The notes: generated from the letters alone by a model not told the origin. DNA of 64,000 nucleotides from Polyangium fumosum (GCF_005144585.1 NZ_SSMQ01000063.1:1-64000), one strand, 5' to 3'. Shown: positions 32,443 through 40,706, counted from the first letter of the stretch. Numbers and translations are program-made.

Positions 32443-34680
32443 TCAGCGGGAGACGAGGTCCGTCATCCACGGCACGTCGGCGGGCGTCGCGCCCTGGAGG
32501 CCCTGCGCCCATTCTTCGTCGGTCATTCGCTCGAAGTTCGACGTGATCTTCTCGAAATAGGACGAGGCCAGGCCCACGAAGGCCCGCGGCGTGCCGCACG
32601 GGTCCGCCGTCACGACCATGAGGCGCGGCAGGCCCGTCCCCACGTGCAGGACGCGGCCGACGGGGCTCCCGACCTCGTCGGTCGGCTGCGTGTGCACGTC
32701 GGCGATCGTCGGATCTTCCTGGACGCTCTGGAAGTTGTCGAAGAACAGGTTCGCGTACCAGCCCGTCGCGCCTTCCGGATCACCGCAGCCCATCTGCACC
32801 TTCACGGCCTGGTTGATGAAATCGAGGTGCTCCTGCGTGAGCGGGATGCCCTCGCGCTCGTTCTTCGCCATCTCGCCGAGCTTCTGCGCGACGTCGCGCA
32901 GCGTGGCGAAGTACTCCGGCAGCCGCTGGGCGAGGTAGGCGCTGCCCGAGAGATCGAGGGTCCCGACCATGGCGGAGCCGTGCTCGGCGAGCTCGGCGAT
33001 GCGCGCATAGAAGCCCGGGTACGGGTCCACGAACGCGTCCGGGAACTGGCACGAGGCGCCGCCCGTGTACGATTGCTTCGCGTAGAGCAACGTGTCGTGC
33101 CGGAGCTCGGCCCAGGACGCGAACTGCGTGTTCATGAGCCTGCGGCCCCAGGCCTCCGTCTTCGCGACCCCGGGCAGGCCCGCCGTGTCGCCCCCGAGCG
33201 TCTTGTTCGGCGAGAGCTCGCGCAGCGAGACGAGCCAGCGGTTGTAGAGGTTGTCGTTCCAGAACGATTCGGGGTGCGCGTCGACGAGGACCCGCATCAT
33301 GTGGAGGTCCGGCGCGTACTTGAACTGTTCGAGCTCGGGGAGCAGGAGTTGCCCGGCCTGATCGTTGCCGAGCGCGGCGAAGCCGACATCGAGCGGGTTC
33401 GGCATCATCCGCTTGACGGCGCCCTTCTGCACGCGGTCGTAGACCACGTTCGAGAAGACGTGCGAGTCGACCACGTACCGCTGGCCGAAGAGCGCGAAGC
33501 TCGACGAGAGCGGCAGCGTGCCTTGCCCGAGGCCGTTGATCATGATGTGGCTCGAGATCCGCTGCGTGCCGTAGCCTTTTTGCAGCACGGTCTGGGCGAT
33601 CTTCGCGTCGTCGAGCCCGGCGAGCCCCGCGGCGTCGGCCACGCCGAGATCCACGAGCAGCTTGTCGAGCTGGGGCAAGGTCATGTAATCGCTTTCGCCC
33701 ACGAAGGAGCGGATCGCGTTGTCGATGCGGCTGTGGCGCTTCTGCTGCTCGCCTTGCGCGAGGGCGTGGAGGACGTAGGCGCCTTCGAGTTGCCTGCGCT
33801 GGAAGATCTGCGAGCCGTCGCTTTGTGTCTCGACGATGCGGAAATCGATGCGGCCGAGCCACATCATCGCGCGGAAGTACCGCTCGAGCTCGGGCGCGTC
33901 CGTGTAGTGGCCGCGGGGCTCGAACTGCGAGTAGTCCACGAGTCGATTGCTGCCGAAGAGGCGCGTCTCGCCCATTCCCTGGTGGGCCTTCGCGCCGTCC
34001 ACGAGCGCGACGATGTTCGACTCGTTCGCGCCCGCGACGGGCGGGACCGCCTGGTCGGTGAGGAGCGAGAGCGCCACGGCCGTGAAGAGGTCCGCGTCCG
34101 CGCGCGCCTCGGCGCCGAGCGCGGAGCCGCCGCCGGCCGCGAGCTCGGCGCGCATCGATTCGAGCAGCGTCTTCAGCTCGGGCGCGAGGGACGCGAGCTC
34201 GACGGCCTTCAGGATCGCGTCGTAGGAGCGGTGGACGGCGTAGAGGACCGAGTCCGCCGACACGTAGAGCGGCAAATCGAGCGCATAAATGCTCTCGTAG
34301 CCGTACACGAACGTGGGGAATTTTTTCTTCTCCGAGATGACGAAGCCATTCTTCTGGAGCTTCTGCATCTCGTCTGCGTCGAGGCCGAGCGAGGAGGCCT
34401 GGATCAGCGGGAGGCCGTCGGCCTGCGCGGGATCGTAGGAGAGGCCATTCGTGAAGGAGACCGCGTATTGGTTCGTGAAATCGGCGGCGGTCATGTTCGC
34501 CGATTTTTGCGCCTCGGCGAGGAGCGCGTCGAGCTCGGCTTGTTGATCCGGCGCCATCGGCGTGGGCGGGATGGCCGTTCCGTCGGGCTTCCTGGGTTGA
34601 TCCTCGAATGTCGTGAAGCAGGCGGTGGCGAGGACCGCGAGGAGCGGGACGGAGCACAAGCGAAGCAGCGGCGTGCGCAT
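32443..34680 (-). CDS. DUF3160-domain lipoprotein
   Basis: A 745-residue lipoprotein. The signal peptide ends in lipobox LATAC (about residue 21). Nearly the whole mature protein matches DUF3160, a large helical family of unknown function frequent in myxobacteria and thermophiles. FVYGYESIYALDLPLYVSADSVLYAVHRSYD, SFVGESDYMTLPQLDKLL and RYVVDSHVFSNVVYDRV are representative segments. ATG 34680 is chosen at the signal peptide; the open frame extends upstream to 34902 without sense. Single gene, no operon partner. It probably resides at the outer membrane. Confidence 0.85.
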   Translation of the reverse strand: MRTPLLRLCSVPLLAVLATACFTTFEDQPRKPDGTAIPPTPMAPDQQAELDALLAEAQKSANMTAADFTNQYAVSFTNGLSYDPAQADGLPLIQASSLGLDADEMQKLQKNGFVISEKKKFPTFVYGYESIYALDLPLYVSADSVLYAVHRSYDAILKAVELASLAPELKTLLESMRAELAAGGGSALGAEARADADLFTAVALSLLTDQAVPPVAGANESNIVALVDGAKAHQGMGETRLFGSNRLVDYSQFEPRGHYTDAPELERYFRAMMWLGRIDFRIVETQSDGSQIFQRRQLEGAYVLHALAQGEQQKRHSRIDNAIRSFVGESDYMTLPQLDKLLVDLGVADAAGLAGLDDAKIAQTVLQKGYGTQRISSHIMINGLGQGTLPLSSSFALFGQRYVVDSHVFSNVVYDRVQKGAVKRMMPNPLDVGFAALGNDQAGQLLLPELEQFKYAPDLHMMRVLVDAHPESFWNDNLYNRWLVSLRELSPNKTLGGDTAGLPGVAKTEAWGRRLMNTQFASWAELRHDTLLYAKQSYTGGASCQFPDAFVDPYPGFYARIAELAEHGSAMVGTLDLSGSAYLAQRLPEYFATLRDVAQKLGEMAKNEREGIPLTQEHLDFINQAVKVQMGCGDPEGATGWYANLFFDNFQSVQEDPTIADVHTQPTDEVGSPVGRVLHVGTGLPRLMVVTADPCGTPRAFVGLASSYFEKITSNFERMTDEEWAQGLQGATPADVPWMTDLVSR

Positions 34681-34991
34681 GTTGGATTTCCCCTTTCGCG
34701 GCGGCTCGAATCGCCGCGCGCGCCGTGGGCCTAGCAAGGCGCGTGCCCCGCGCGCTCGCCTGGTATGTTCCGCTTGAACCGATCTCCGCCTGGCAGCGCA
34801 CCGGACCCCGCGTGCACGCGTTGCAGACGGGTCTCCGACGTAGGTCGTGCCGTTTGCACGCGTTGCAGACACCTTTCGGAGCGCGCCGAGCGCCGTTTTC
34901 ACGGGGAGGGGACGTCGACGGGGTCGTCGATCGTGGAGCGTACGCCGGCAGCCTTGTGGGCTTGCACTCTATCTTCTAGCGTGGCGTCGCC
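34681..34991. other. Gene-free interval before the toxin array, with a 16-base direct repeat
   Basis: No convincing gene. TGCACGCGTTGCAGAC occurs twice, at 34813-34828 and 34855-34870, exactly 42 bases (four helical turns) apart. They lie between the divergent DUF3160 gene (34680) and the first toxin gene (34992) and could be tandem binding sites of a regulator. Confidence 0.5.
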
Positions 34992-36554
34992 ATGACTTCG
35001 CGCCGCGTGTTCGTTTCGTCGTTGCATCTGCGTCTGTGGATGCTCGGGGCTCTGCGGTTCTTTTGGCGCGGGCTGCTGGGGCTCGTCGCTTTTGGTGTTT
35101 CGGTAGGGCTCCTCGGGTGCGGCGCGGCGCGCATGCATACCGAGGCTTGGGCGCAGGAGCTGCACGGAAAGAGCGTGTTTCGCGTCTGCCGGCGTCATCC
35201 CCGCGTCGGCCCGCATGCGCGCGCCTGGTACGAGATCGGGGACGGGGTGCATCGACCGGCATTCGAGCCGCTCGAAAAGCTCCTGGAAAACCCTTCGGTC
35301 AAGGCGGTCTTCCTCCATGACCCCCACGCGCCGCCGGAGAGCCGGCGGCTTTTGGGGCTCGCGTACCAGGATCTGCCCTGCGACAAGCCGCCGCCGCCTC
35401 CGGCGCCTCCGGAGAAGATTGCGGCGAAAGAGCCGGATGCCGCGCCGGCCAGGCGTACGACCGTCCGAATCGAGACGCGGACGTCGGCGATACGGCCCTG
35501 CGAGAGGCCGCGCAATAGGCCACCCGATCCGCGTCTCCTCGGGCAAACGGCGCCCACGCCTGCGCCCGCGCCGGGGATGAGCGCGCCGTGTCCGCCGCCT
35601 CCGCCCGGGAATACATACGAGGAACAGAAAGTCAACCTGGCGCGGAGGGACGCCGAGGAGGAGGCGAGGCGCACGGGGGAGCGGATTGGGCGCGAATGGG
35701 GGGCGACGCTTGGCGGGGCGGATGGAACGAAGGCCACCTTCGACGGCTTCAGTCTCGGCGGGGCGCCACACTTCGACTATTTGGCTAGAAGCAACCCCGC
35801 ATTCCTGGAGGAGATCCAGGTCAAACTTGCCAAACAGTTGAATGCAATCCCGGACCTGCCGACGTACGACGACGAGGGGCTCGCCACGATCGCGTGGGAG
35901 GCATTCCTCAAGGGGTATGGCAGAGGCTGGGCGGATGCCGAGCTGAAGTTCGCGATCCTGAACGCCCTGGCGGATACGGCATTGACGATCGCCACGATGG
36001 GAACGGCGAGCCTGGAGACCGCGGGGACGAGGGCGCTGCGGGCGGCTCAGCAGAGGCTCCGGAGCATGCCGGTGTTCCTGCCGAGCGCGGCGGGCGGACC
36101 GGGCGGGTTTCTGCGACGGCCGAAGCTGCCGAGCCCGCCGGCCGCGAGCCCGTCGAAGGCAACGGCGCCGCCAAGTGGGACGACGGTCACGACGACGACG
36201 AAGCCCGTGTCGAGCCCAAACGGCGTGGCCGCAGGGCAGGCGAGGACGCCAAAGATCCGGAACATGCACCTCGCGGGCAAGAAGCACCCCAAGACCGGCG
36301 TGCCCTTTGATGCCGAGGGGTATCCTGATTTCAAGGCAGCGGGCGTCGTGAAAAAGGAGGTGAAGATCAACCAGACGGGGAACAGGGAGGTGGATGACCG
36401 GCTGGCAAACAAGGCAGCGGGAATCGATGCGACGACGACGAAAGACCATACGTGGCACCATCATCAGGACGGGACGACGATGCAGCTCGTGCCCAGCGAT
36501 ATTCACGGGAAAACGGGACACACCGGGGGAGTCGCAAATCAAAGGAGACGATGA
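34992..36554 (+). CDS. Polymorphic toxin lipoprotein 1 with C-terminal WHH-type HNH nuclease
   Basis: A 520-residue protein. The signal region ends in lipobox GLLGC (Cys43; or about Cys27 if translation starts at the internal ATG 35040). A conserved domain follows (about 50-240) with a Pro-rich insert. Next comes a 35-residue patch that differs between paralogs, a shared helical stretch, and a Pro/Ala/Thr linker ending TTTTKP. The C-terminal 90 residues are a WHH nuclease: HPKTGVPFDAEGYPDF, then HTWHHHQDG, MQLVPSDIH and HTGG. It likely kills by cutting nucleic acid in neighbours lacking immunity. The immunity gene starts two bases after the stop codon. Confidence 0.82.
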   Translation: MTSRRVFVSSLHLRLWMLGALRFFWRGLLGLVAFGVSVGLLGCGAARMHTEAWAQELHGKSVFRVCRRHPRVGPHARAWYEIGDGVHRPAFEPLEKLLENPSVKAVFLHDPHAPPESRRLLGLAYQDLPCDKPPPPPAPPEKIAAKEPDAAPARRTTVRIETRTSAIRPCERPRNRPPDPRLLGQTAPTPAPAPGMSAPCPPPPPGNTYEEQKVNLARRDAEEEARRTGERIGREWGATLGGADGTKATFDGFSLGGAPHFDYLARSNPAFLEEIQVKLAKQLNAIPDLPTYDDEGLATIAWEAFLKGYGRGWADAELKFAILNALADTALTIATMGTASLETAGTRALRAAQQRLRSMPVFLPSAAGGPGGFLRRPKLPSPPAASPSKATAPPSGTTVTTTTKPVSSPNGVAAGQARTPKIRNMHLAGKKHPKTGVPFDAEGYPDFKAAGVVKKEVKINQTGNREVDDRLANKAAGIDATTTKDHTWHHHQDGTTMQLVPSDIHGKTGHTGGVANQRRR

Positions 36555-36555
36555 C

Positions 36556-37056
36556 ATGCAGATCCACGACCGCGGAGAACCTCTGAGTGAGCAGTCCCTC
36601 CAGGAGCTGGAGGAGAAACTCGGCGTGCGCCTGCCCGCGCCCTATCGCCGCTTCCTGCAAGAGTACAATGGCGGCAGGCCAGAGCCGGACGTACTCGACA
36701 TCGCCGGAGCCCCCTTCGGGACCGTAGGCGTCAGGGAGTTCTTCGGCGTGGGAAAAGACTACGAAACATACGAGCTTCTCTGGCTCTTGGAGGAGCGGAG
36801 GGCCAGCTTGGGCGATGATGTTCTCGCAATCGCGTGTGATTCGAGCGGAGATCTCTACGGCATCGTCACCAAGGGGGAGCAGCGAGGACGCGTGTACTTT
36901 TTCGACTACTATGCGAGCTGGGAGCCCTATTTCGTCGCCAGCGACTTCGACGCCTTCCTCCAGAAGTTGCGCCCGCTGACGCCCGAGGAGCTCGCCCTCA
37001 TCGAGGCGGGAGCGGCGACCGCGGTGGTCGTTGACCTCGACAAACCTGTCGAGTAG
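36556..37056 (+). CDS. SMI1/KNR4-family immunity protein 1
   Basis: A 166-residue cytosolic protein of the SMI1/KNR4 superfamily, the most frequent immunity fold of nuclease polymorphic toxins. LSEQSLQELEEKLGVRLPAPYRRFLQEYNGGRPE is the N-terminal hallmark and SSGDLYGIVTKGEQRGRVYFFDYY follows in the middle. It starts at ATG 36556 with AAAGGAG at 36541-36547 inside the toxin 3' end, so the pair is one transcript. The homologous gene in cassette 3 diverges most around residues 55-85, as expected for a toxin-specific surface. It most likely neutralises the WHH toxin encoded upstream. Confidence 0.85.
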   Translation: MQIHDRGEPLSEQSLQELEEKLGVRLPAPYRRFLQEYNGGRPEPDVLDIAGAPFGTVGVREFFGVGKDYETYELLWLLEERRASLGDDVLAIACDSSGDLYGIVTKGEQRGRVYFFDYYASWEPYFVASDFDAFLQKLRPLTPEELALIEAGAATAVVVDLDKPVE

Positions 37057-37072
37057 GATTCGCGGCAGAGAC

Positions 37073-37192
37073 ATGGCAGGCCCGCTCGACCTCGGTCCGG
37101 CGTACGCGCCGCCCGTCGTGTCGCCGCCGCCGGCCCCCCGGGCGTCACCTTCGCGCCCCGCTTCGTTCAGGTCGATCCCATCTCCGCCTTGA
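37073..37192 (+). pseudogene. 5' remnant of the cassette membrane-protein gene, copy 1
   Basis: The first codons read MAGPLDLGPAYAPPVV, nearly the start of the intact membrane-protein gene at 42819 (MDDQLDLGQAYAPPVA). It sits at the same distance after an SMI1 gene. After about 17 codons the similarity is lost and a stop follows at residue 40. The rest of the gene is absent. It marks a deletion or recombination point after cassette 1. Confidence 0.7.
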
Positions 37193-37379
37193 TCCGCGCG
37201 AGCACGGCCTTCTTCGTCTCGTCGACGAGGAGATCGAGGACATCGTCGGCGGCCACCATGAGCGCCTTGGCGAAGGCGATCCCGTCGAGGAGGGCGTCTT
37301 CCTCGACCTTGTGCTTGCGGAGCTCGGCGCGCAGGGCCGCGAAGGGCTCGTCGATGGCCATGGTGCGTGGTCCGATCAT
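37167..37379 (-). CDS. Small hypothetical protein between cassettes
   Basis: A possible 70-residue protein, helical and charged (FAALRAELRKHKVEEDALL and DDVLDLLVDETKKAVLARIK). The start may be ATG 37379 or, more likely, ATG 37361. A shortened, frame-damaged copy of the same DNA lies in the next spacer (about 40371-40436), where most of the middle is deleted. It overlaps the tail of the membrane-protein remnant on the other strand. No family recognised; it may not be expressed. Confidence 0.4.
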   Translation of the reverse strand: MIGPRTMAIDEPFAALRAELRKHKVEEDALLDGIAFAKALMVAADDVLDLLVDETKKAVLARIKAEMGST

Positions 37380-37383
37380 GGGG

Positions 37384-37804
37384 TGCGACCGTACAAGGCA
37401 TGCGGGGAAGGTGTGAAGGGGACAGGGGTCAGGAGCAGAACGGGGGCGGGAGGCTTCGGGGAGGAGCGCGTCTTCGCGTGGAGCCGCGCGGGGAGGCGTC
37501 GACGCGAGGTTTCGGGCGAGGCGCGCCGCGCGGGGAGGGGTCCCCGCGGGAATTTCCCGGCGGGGAGGTCAGGGGGAGAGGGGCTCCCCGCGGGATTTTG
37601 TCGGCGAGGGGCGGGCGGCGGAGGGGTCCCCGCGAAGAAGTGCAGCGCGGATCCTCGGCGGGGGAGGGGTCTCCGGGGAGGAGCGCGGCGCGGACATGTT
37701 CGTGGGGAGGCTTCCCCGGGGTGGGCGCGGTTGGGTTCGGTCGGCTGCGGAGGGCCCGCCGTTGACAGGGGGGGCCGCCGTGACCTGTCCTGGTGGGCAT
37801 GGGC
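37384..37804. repeat. Duplicated inter-cassette spacer, long copy
   Basis: A 420-base purine-rich stretch without a convincing gene. Its two ends recur almost base for base at 40454-40706 before cassette 3, which lacks about 170 bases from the middle. The internal part contains several GGGGAGG/CCCCGCGG runs that can pair. It carries the promoter-proximal region of cassette 2. Confidence 0.75.
37764..37789 (+). promoter_or_regulatory. Conserved inverted repeat upstream of cassette 2
   Basis: GACAGG and CCTGTC flank a GC-rich centre, and the left half lies in TTGACA (37762-37767), a -35-like hexamer. The element is identical before cassette 3 (40666-40691), so it is a candidate shared promoter/operator. 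Confidence 0.4.
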
Positions 37805-39349
37805 ATGACGTCGCGTCGCGGGCTCGCACCCTCGTGGAACCCTCGCCCGTGGATCACCGGTGCCGCGCGGATGCTCGTGGGCGCCGCTCTGCGGTTCTTT
37901 CGGCGCGGGCTGCTGGGGCTCGTCGCTTTTGGTGTTTCGGTAGGGCTCCTCGGGTGCGGCGCGGCGCGCGTGCCGACGGAGGCTTGGGCGCAGGAGCGAC
38001 ACGGCAAGAGCGTGTTTCGCGTCTGCCGGCGTCATCCCCGCGTCGGCGCGCATGCGCGCACCTGGTACGAGATCGGGGACGGGGTGCATCGACCGGCATT
38101 CGAGCCGCTCGAAAAGCTCCTGGAAAACCCTTCGGTCAAGGCCGTCTTCATCCATGACCCCCACGCGTCGCCCGAGAGCCGGAGGCTCCTCGGGCTCGCG
38201 TACCAGGATCTGCCCTGCGATAAGCCGCCGCCACCACCGCCACCGCCGCCTCCGGAGAAGATTGCGGCGAAAGAGCCGGATGCCGCGCCGGCCAGGCGTA
38301 CGACCGTCCGAATCGAGACGCGGACGTCGGCGATAAGGCCCTGCGAGAGGCCTCGCAATAGGCCTCCGGATCAGCGTTACCTCGGGCAAACGGCGCCCAC
38401 GCCTGCGCCCGCGCCGGGGATGAGCGCGCCGTGTCCGCCGCCTCCGCCCGGGAATACATACGAGGAACAGAGAGTCAACCTGGCGCGGAGGGACGCCGAG
38501 GAGGAGGCGAGGCGCACGGGGGAGCGGATCGGGCGTGCGTGGGGGGCGACGCTTGGCGGGGCGGCGGAAGCAGCGAGCTCGCTCAACCGCAGTCCAGGCG
38601 GGGGGCGCCCCTTCGACGTAGCGCTTTGGAACAACCCTGCAGGCGCCGACAAGATGCGGGCCGATGTGGCCAGACAACTGAATGCAATCCCGGATCTGCC
38701 GACGTATGACGACGAGCAGCTCGCCAAGATCGCCTGGGAGGGCTTCCTCAAGGGGTATGGAAAAGGCTGGGCGGATGCCGAGGCCAAGTACGCCATCGTG
38801 AACGCCCTGGCGGATACCCTTTTGACGCTTGCCACGGCGGGAGCAGGGGCCCTGGAGACCGCAGGGGTGCGGGCGCTGCGGGCGGCTCAGCAGAGGCTCC
38901 GGAGCATGCCGGTGTTCCTGCCGAGCGCTGCGGGCGGACCGGGCGGGTTTCTGCGAAGGCCGAGGCTGCCGGGTCCGCCGGCCGCGATCCCGCCGAAGGC
39001 AGCGGCGCCGCCCAGCGGGACGACGGTCACGACGACGACGAAGCCGGTCACGGGGCCGAACGGCGCGGCGGGGAGTGCTGGCGGGCCGAGAGCTGGTAAG
39101 CCATTCACAGCAAAGGGGAAGGCGGAGCTCGACGCGGCCAACGCCGCGCGACATGGAGGCGTGAACGTGTGCGAGACCTGCGGTTCCCCAGCCGTACCCG
39201 CTCAGAAGTCACAACGCGGTGTCCGCCCGCCAGGAAACGAGCGACATCGCGACCACAAGATTCCTCGAAGCAAAGGCGGCGACGGTGATCCGTCCAATGG
39301 TCAGATCCTGTGCCGCGACTGCAATCTGGAGAAACGCGATACGTTATGA
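37805..39349 (+). CDS. Polymorphic toxin lipoprotein 2 with C-terminal HNH nuclease
   Basis: A paralog of the proteins at 34992 and 40707, 514 residues from ATG 37805. GGTGGG lies 7 bases upstream; GTG 37793 and ATG 37799 are alternatives. The lipobox GLLGC, the Pro-rich conserved domain and the TTTTKP linker match the paralogs closely. The C-terminus is unrelated to theirs. It is a classical HNH nuclease with two zinc-ribbon-like Cys pairs (CETCG and CRDC) and the core RHRDHKIPRSKGGDGDPSNGQILC. The stop overlaps the immunity gene start (ATGA). The nuclease module and its partner gene appear to have been exchanged as a unit. Confidence 0.82.
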   Translation: MTSRRGLAPSWNPRPWITGAARMLVGAALRFFRRGLLGLVAFGVSVGLLGCGAARVPTEAWAQERHGKSVFRVCRRHPRVGAHARTWYEIGDGVHRPAFEPLEKLLENPSVKAVFIHDPHASPESRRLLGLAYQDLPCDKPPPPPPPPPPEKIAAKEPDAAPARRTTVRIETRTSAIRPCERPRNRPPDQRYLGQTAPTPAPAPGMSAPCPPPPPGNTYEEQRVNLARRDAEEEARRTGERIGRAWGATLGGAAEAASSLNRSPGGGRPFDVALWNNPAGADKMRADVARQLNAIPDLPTYDDEQLAKIAWEGFLKGYGKGWADAEAKYAIVNALADTLLTLATAGAGALETAGVRALRAAQQRLRSMPVFLPSAAGGPGGFLRRPRLPGPPAAIPPKAAAPPSGTTVTTTTKPVTGPNGAAGSAGGPRAGKPFTAKGKAELDAANAARHGGVNVCETCGSPAVPAQKSQRGVRPPGNERHRDHKIPRSKGGDGDPSNGQILCRDCNLEKRDTL

Positions 39350-40131
39350 GCCATGAACGTCGGCCTGAGCATGTTAAAATTCTATTCGATGTCGAAAACG
39401 AGGACGGGACTGTCGACATCGAGAGCCTGTGGGCCATTCCCGTATCAAATGGGTACAGGATAGACAATATCCCGTTCTACGCCCGAGGCGTGGCATGCAA
39501 CGACATCGTGGCGGCCACTCCCGATGAAGGTGGCATGTTGCGTTCTTCCGGGTTGGTGACGGCGTCTGGTCACAGCACTGTCCGCTTGTTGTTCGAAGAC
39601 GAAGCGAATGTTCCTGCTGTGCGAGAGCACTTTCGACAAATGGGGTGCGCGTCCGAGTTGGACCTGGCTCGACTCGTTGCCGTTGATATTCCGCCGACGG
39701 TTCCTTACAATGCCGTGCGCAAGTTCTTGGAGGAACAGGAAGCTGCCGGGGTTCTCGAGTACGAGGAGGGTTGCCTGGGGGAAGCGGCGGCAAACGCTGT
39801 GACAGGAGAAATGATGGGTTATCCCAACGATGCCGATGGCGCTGCCCTGCGTCGCCTGGCGGACCGATGCGACATGTCGGAGCCGATGAATATCGACTTC
39901 GTCGTATCTGTTCCGGATCAAGCTGCGGGCGAGGAATTGGCGCGGTTGGTGACGAAGCGTGGCTATACTCCGTCGATCGAGTTCGACGAAGAGGCAGAGG
40001 AATGGACCTGCTATTGCACCAAACGGATGGTTCCCACCTACGAAGCGGTCGTTGCCGCGCAGCAGGAGCTCGATGAACTGGGAGCCGAGGTGGGGGGGGA
40101 CTCCAATGGATGGGGGACATTCGGCGACTGA
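39346..40131 (+). CDS. DUF4265-RraB fusion, probable immunity protein 2
   Basis: A 261-residue two-domain protein. Residues about 10-145 match DUF4265 (IESLWAIPVSNGYRIDNIPFYARGVACNDIV and SGHSTVRLLF). Residues about 155-258 match RraB, the RNase E inhibitor family (YPNDADGAALRRLADRCDMSEPMNIDFVVSVPD, the closing CTKRMV and DSNGWG). The start ATG 39346 overlaps the toxin stop by four bases. Base composition is visibly more AT-rich than its neighbours, hinting at recent transfer. Position and coupling make it the likely antidote of the HNH toxin. Confidence 0.78.
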   Translation: MSHERRPEHVKILFDVENEDGTVDIESLWAIPVSNGYRIDNIPFYARGVACNDIVAATPDEGGMLRSSGLVTASGHSTVRLLFEDEANVPAVREHFRQMGCASELDLARLVAVDIPPTVPYNAVRKFLEEQEAAGVLEYEEGCLGEAAANAVTGEMMGYPNDADGAALRRLADRCDMSEPMNIDFVVSVPDQAAGEELARLVTKRGYTPSIEFDEEAEEWTCYCTKRMVPTYEAVVAAQQELDELGAEVGGDSNGWGTFGD

Positions 40132-40145
40132 GTGCGGACGAGCCG

Positions 40146-40241
40146 TGACTTCGACTCGTTAGGCCCGAAGAGCTGGCCGAGATCGAGAAGCTCGCGGCGG
40201 CGAACACGGCGGCCGTTGACCCCGACAAACCCGTCGCGTAG
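40146..40241 (+). pseudogene. 3' remnant of an SMI1/KNR4 immunity gene
   Basis: Bases 40164-40241 translate as PEELAEIEKLAAAN-TAAVDPDKPVA and a stop. This is almost the C-terminus of the intact SMI1 protein of cassette 3, which reads PEELAEIKKLAAEN and ends DPDKPVA. Just before it, GTGACTTCGACTCGTT matches the DFDAF codons of the intact gene, with the intervening piece deleted. No start or core is left. It shows that cassette 2 once carried an SMI1 gene where the DUF4265-RraB gene now sits. Confidence 0.85.
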
Positions 40242-40258
40242 GGTGCGCGGCGAGAGAC

Positions 40259-40486
40259 ATGGCCGGCCCGCTCGACCTCGGTCCGGCGTACGCGCCGCCC
40301 GTCGCGTCGCCGCCGCCGGCCCCCCGGGCGTCACCTTCGCGCCCCGCTTCGTTCAGGTCGATCCCATCTCAAGGTCATCTCGGTAGGGCGAAGCTCCTCG
40401 TCGATGTCGTCGAGGGGCTCGTCGATGGCCATGGTGCGGTTCCGATCGTGGGGTGCGACCGTACAAGGCATGCGGGGAAGGTGTGA
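40259..40486 (+). pseudogene. 5' remnant of the cassette membrane-protein gene, copy 2
   Basis: It begins MAGPLDLGPAYAPPVAS, like the intact gene at 42819 and the remnant at 37073, and then runs into unrelated spacer sequence (through a damaged copy of the 37167-37379 region). The remaining frame of 75 codons has no membrane segment and is not expected to be functional. Confidence 0.65.
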
Positions 40487-40706
40487 AGGGGACAGGTGTC
40501 AGGAGCAGAACGGGGGCGGGAGGCTTCGGGGAGGAGCGCGTCTTCGCGCGGAGCCGCGCGGGGAGGAGGGGTCTCCGGGGAGGAGCGCGGCGCGGACATG
40601 TTCGTGGGGAGGCTTCCCCGGGGTGGGCGCGGTTGGGTTCGGTCGGGTGCGGAGGGCCCGCCGTTGACAGGGGGGGCCGCCGTGACCTGTCCTGGTGGGC
40701 ATGGGC
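40451..40706. repeat. Duplicated inter-cassette spacer, short copy
   Basis: Nearly identical to the two ends of 37381-37804, with one internal deletion relative to it. It contains no gene of its own beyond the tail of the remnant at 40259. Confidence 0.75.
40666..40691 (+). promoter_or_regulatory. Conserved inverted repeat upstream of cassette 3
   Basis: GACAGG and CCTGTC in the same context as at 37764-37789, including TTGACA at 40664-40669. Confidence 0.4.
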
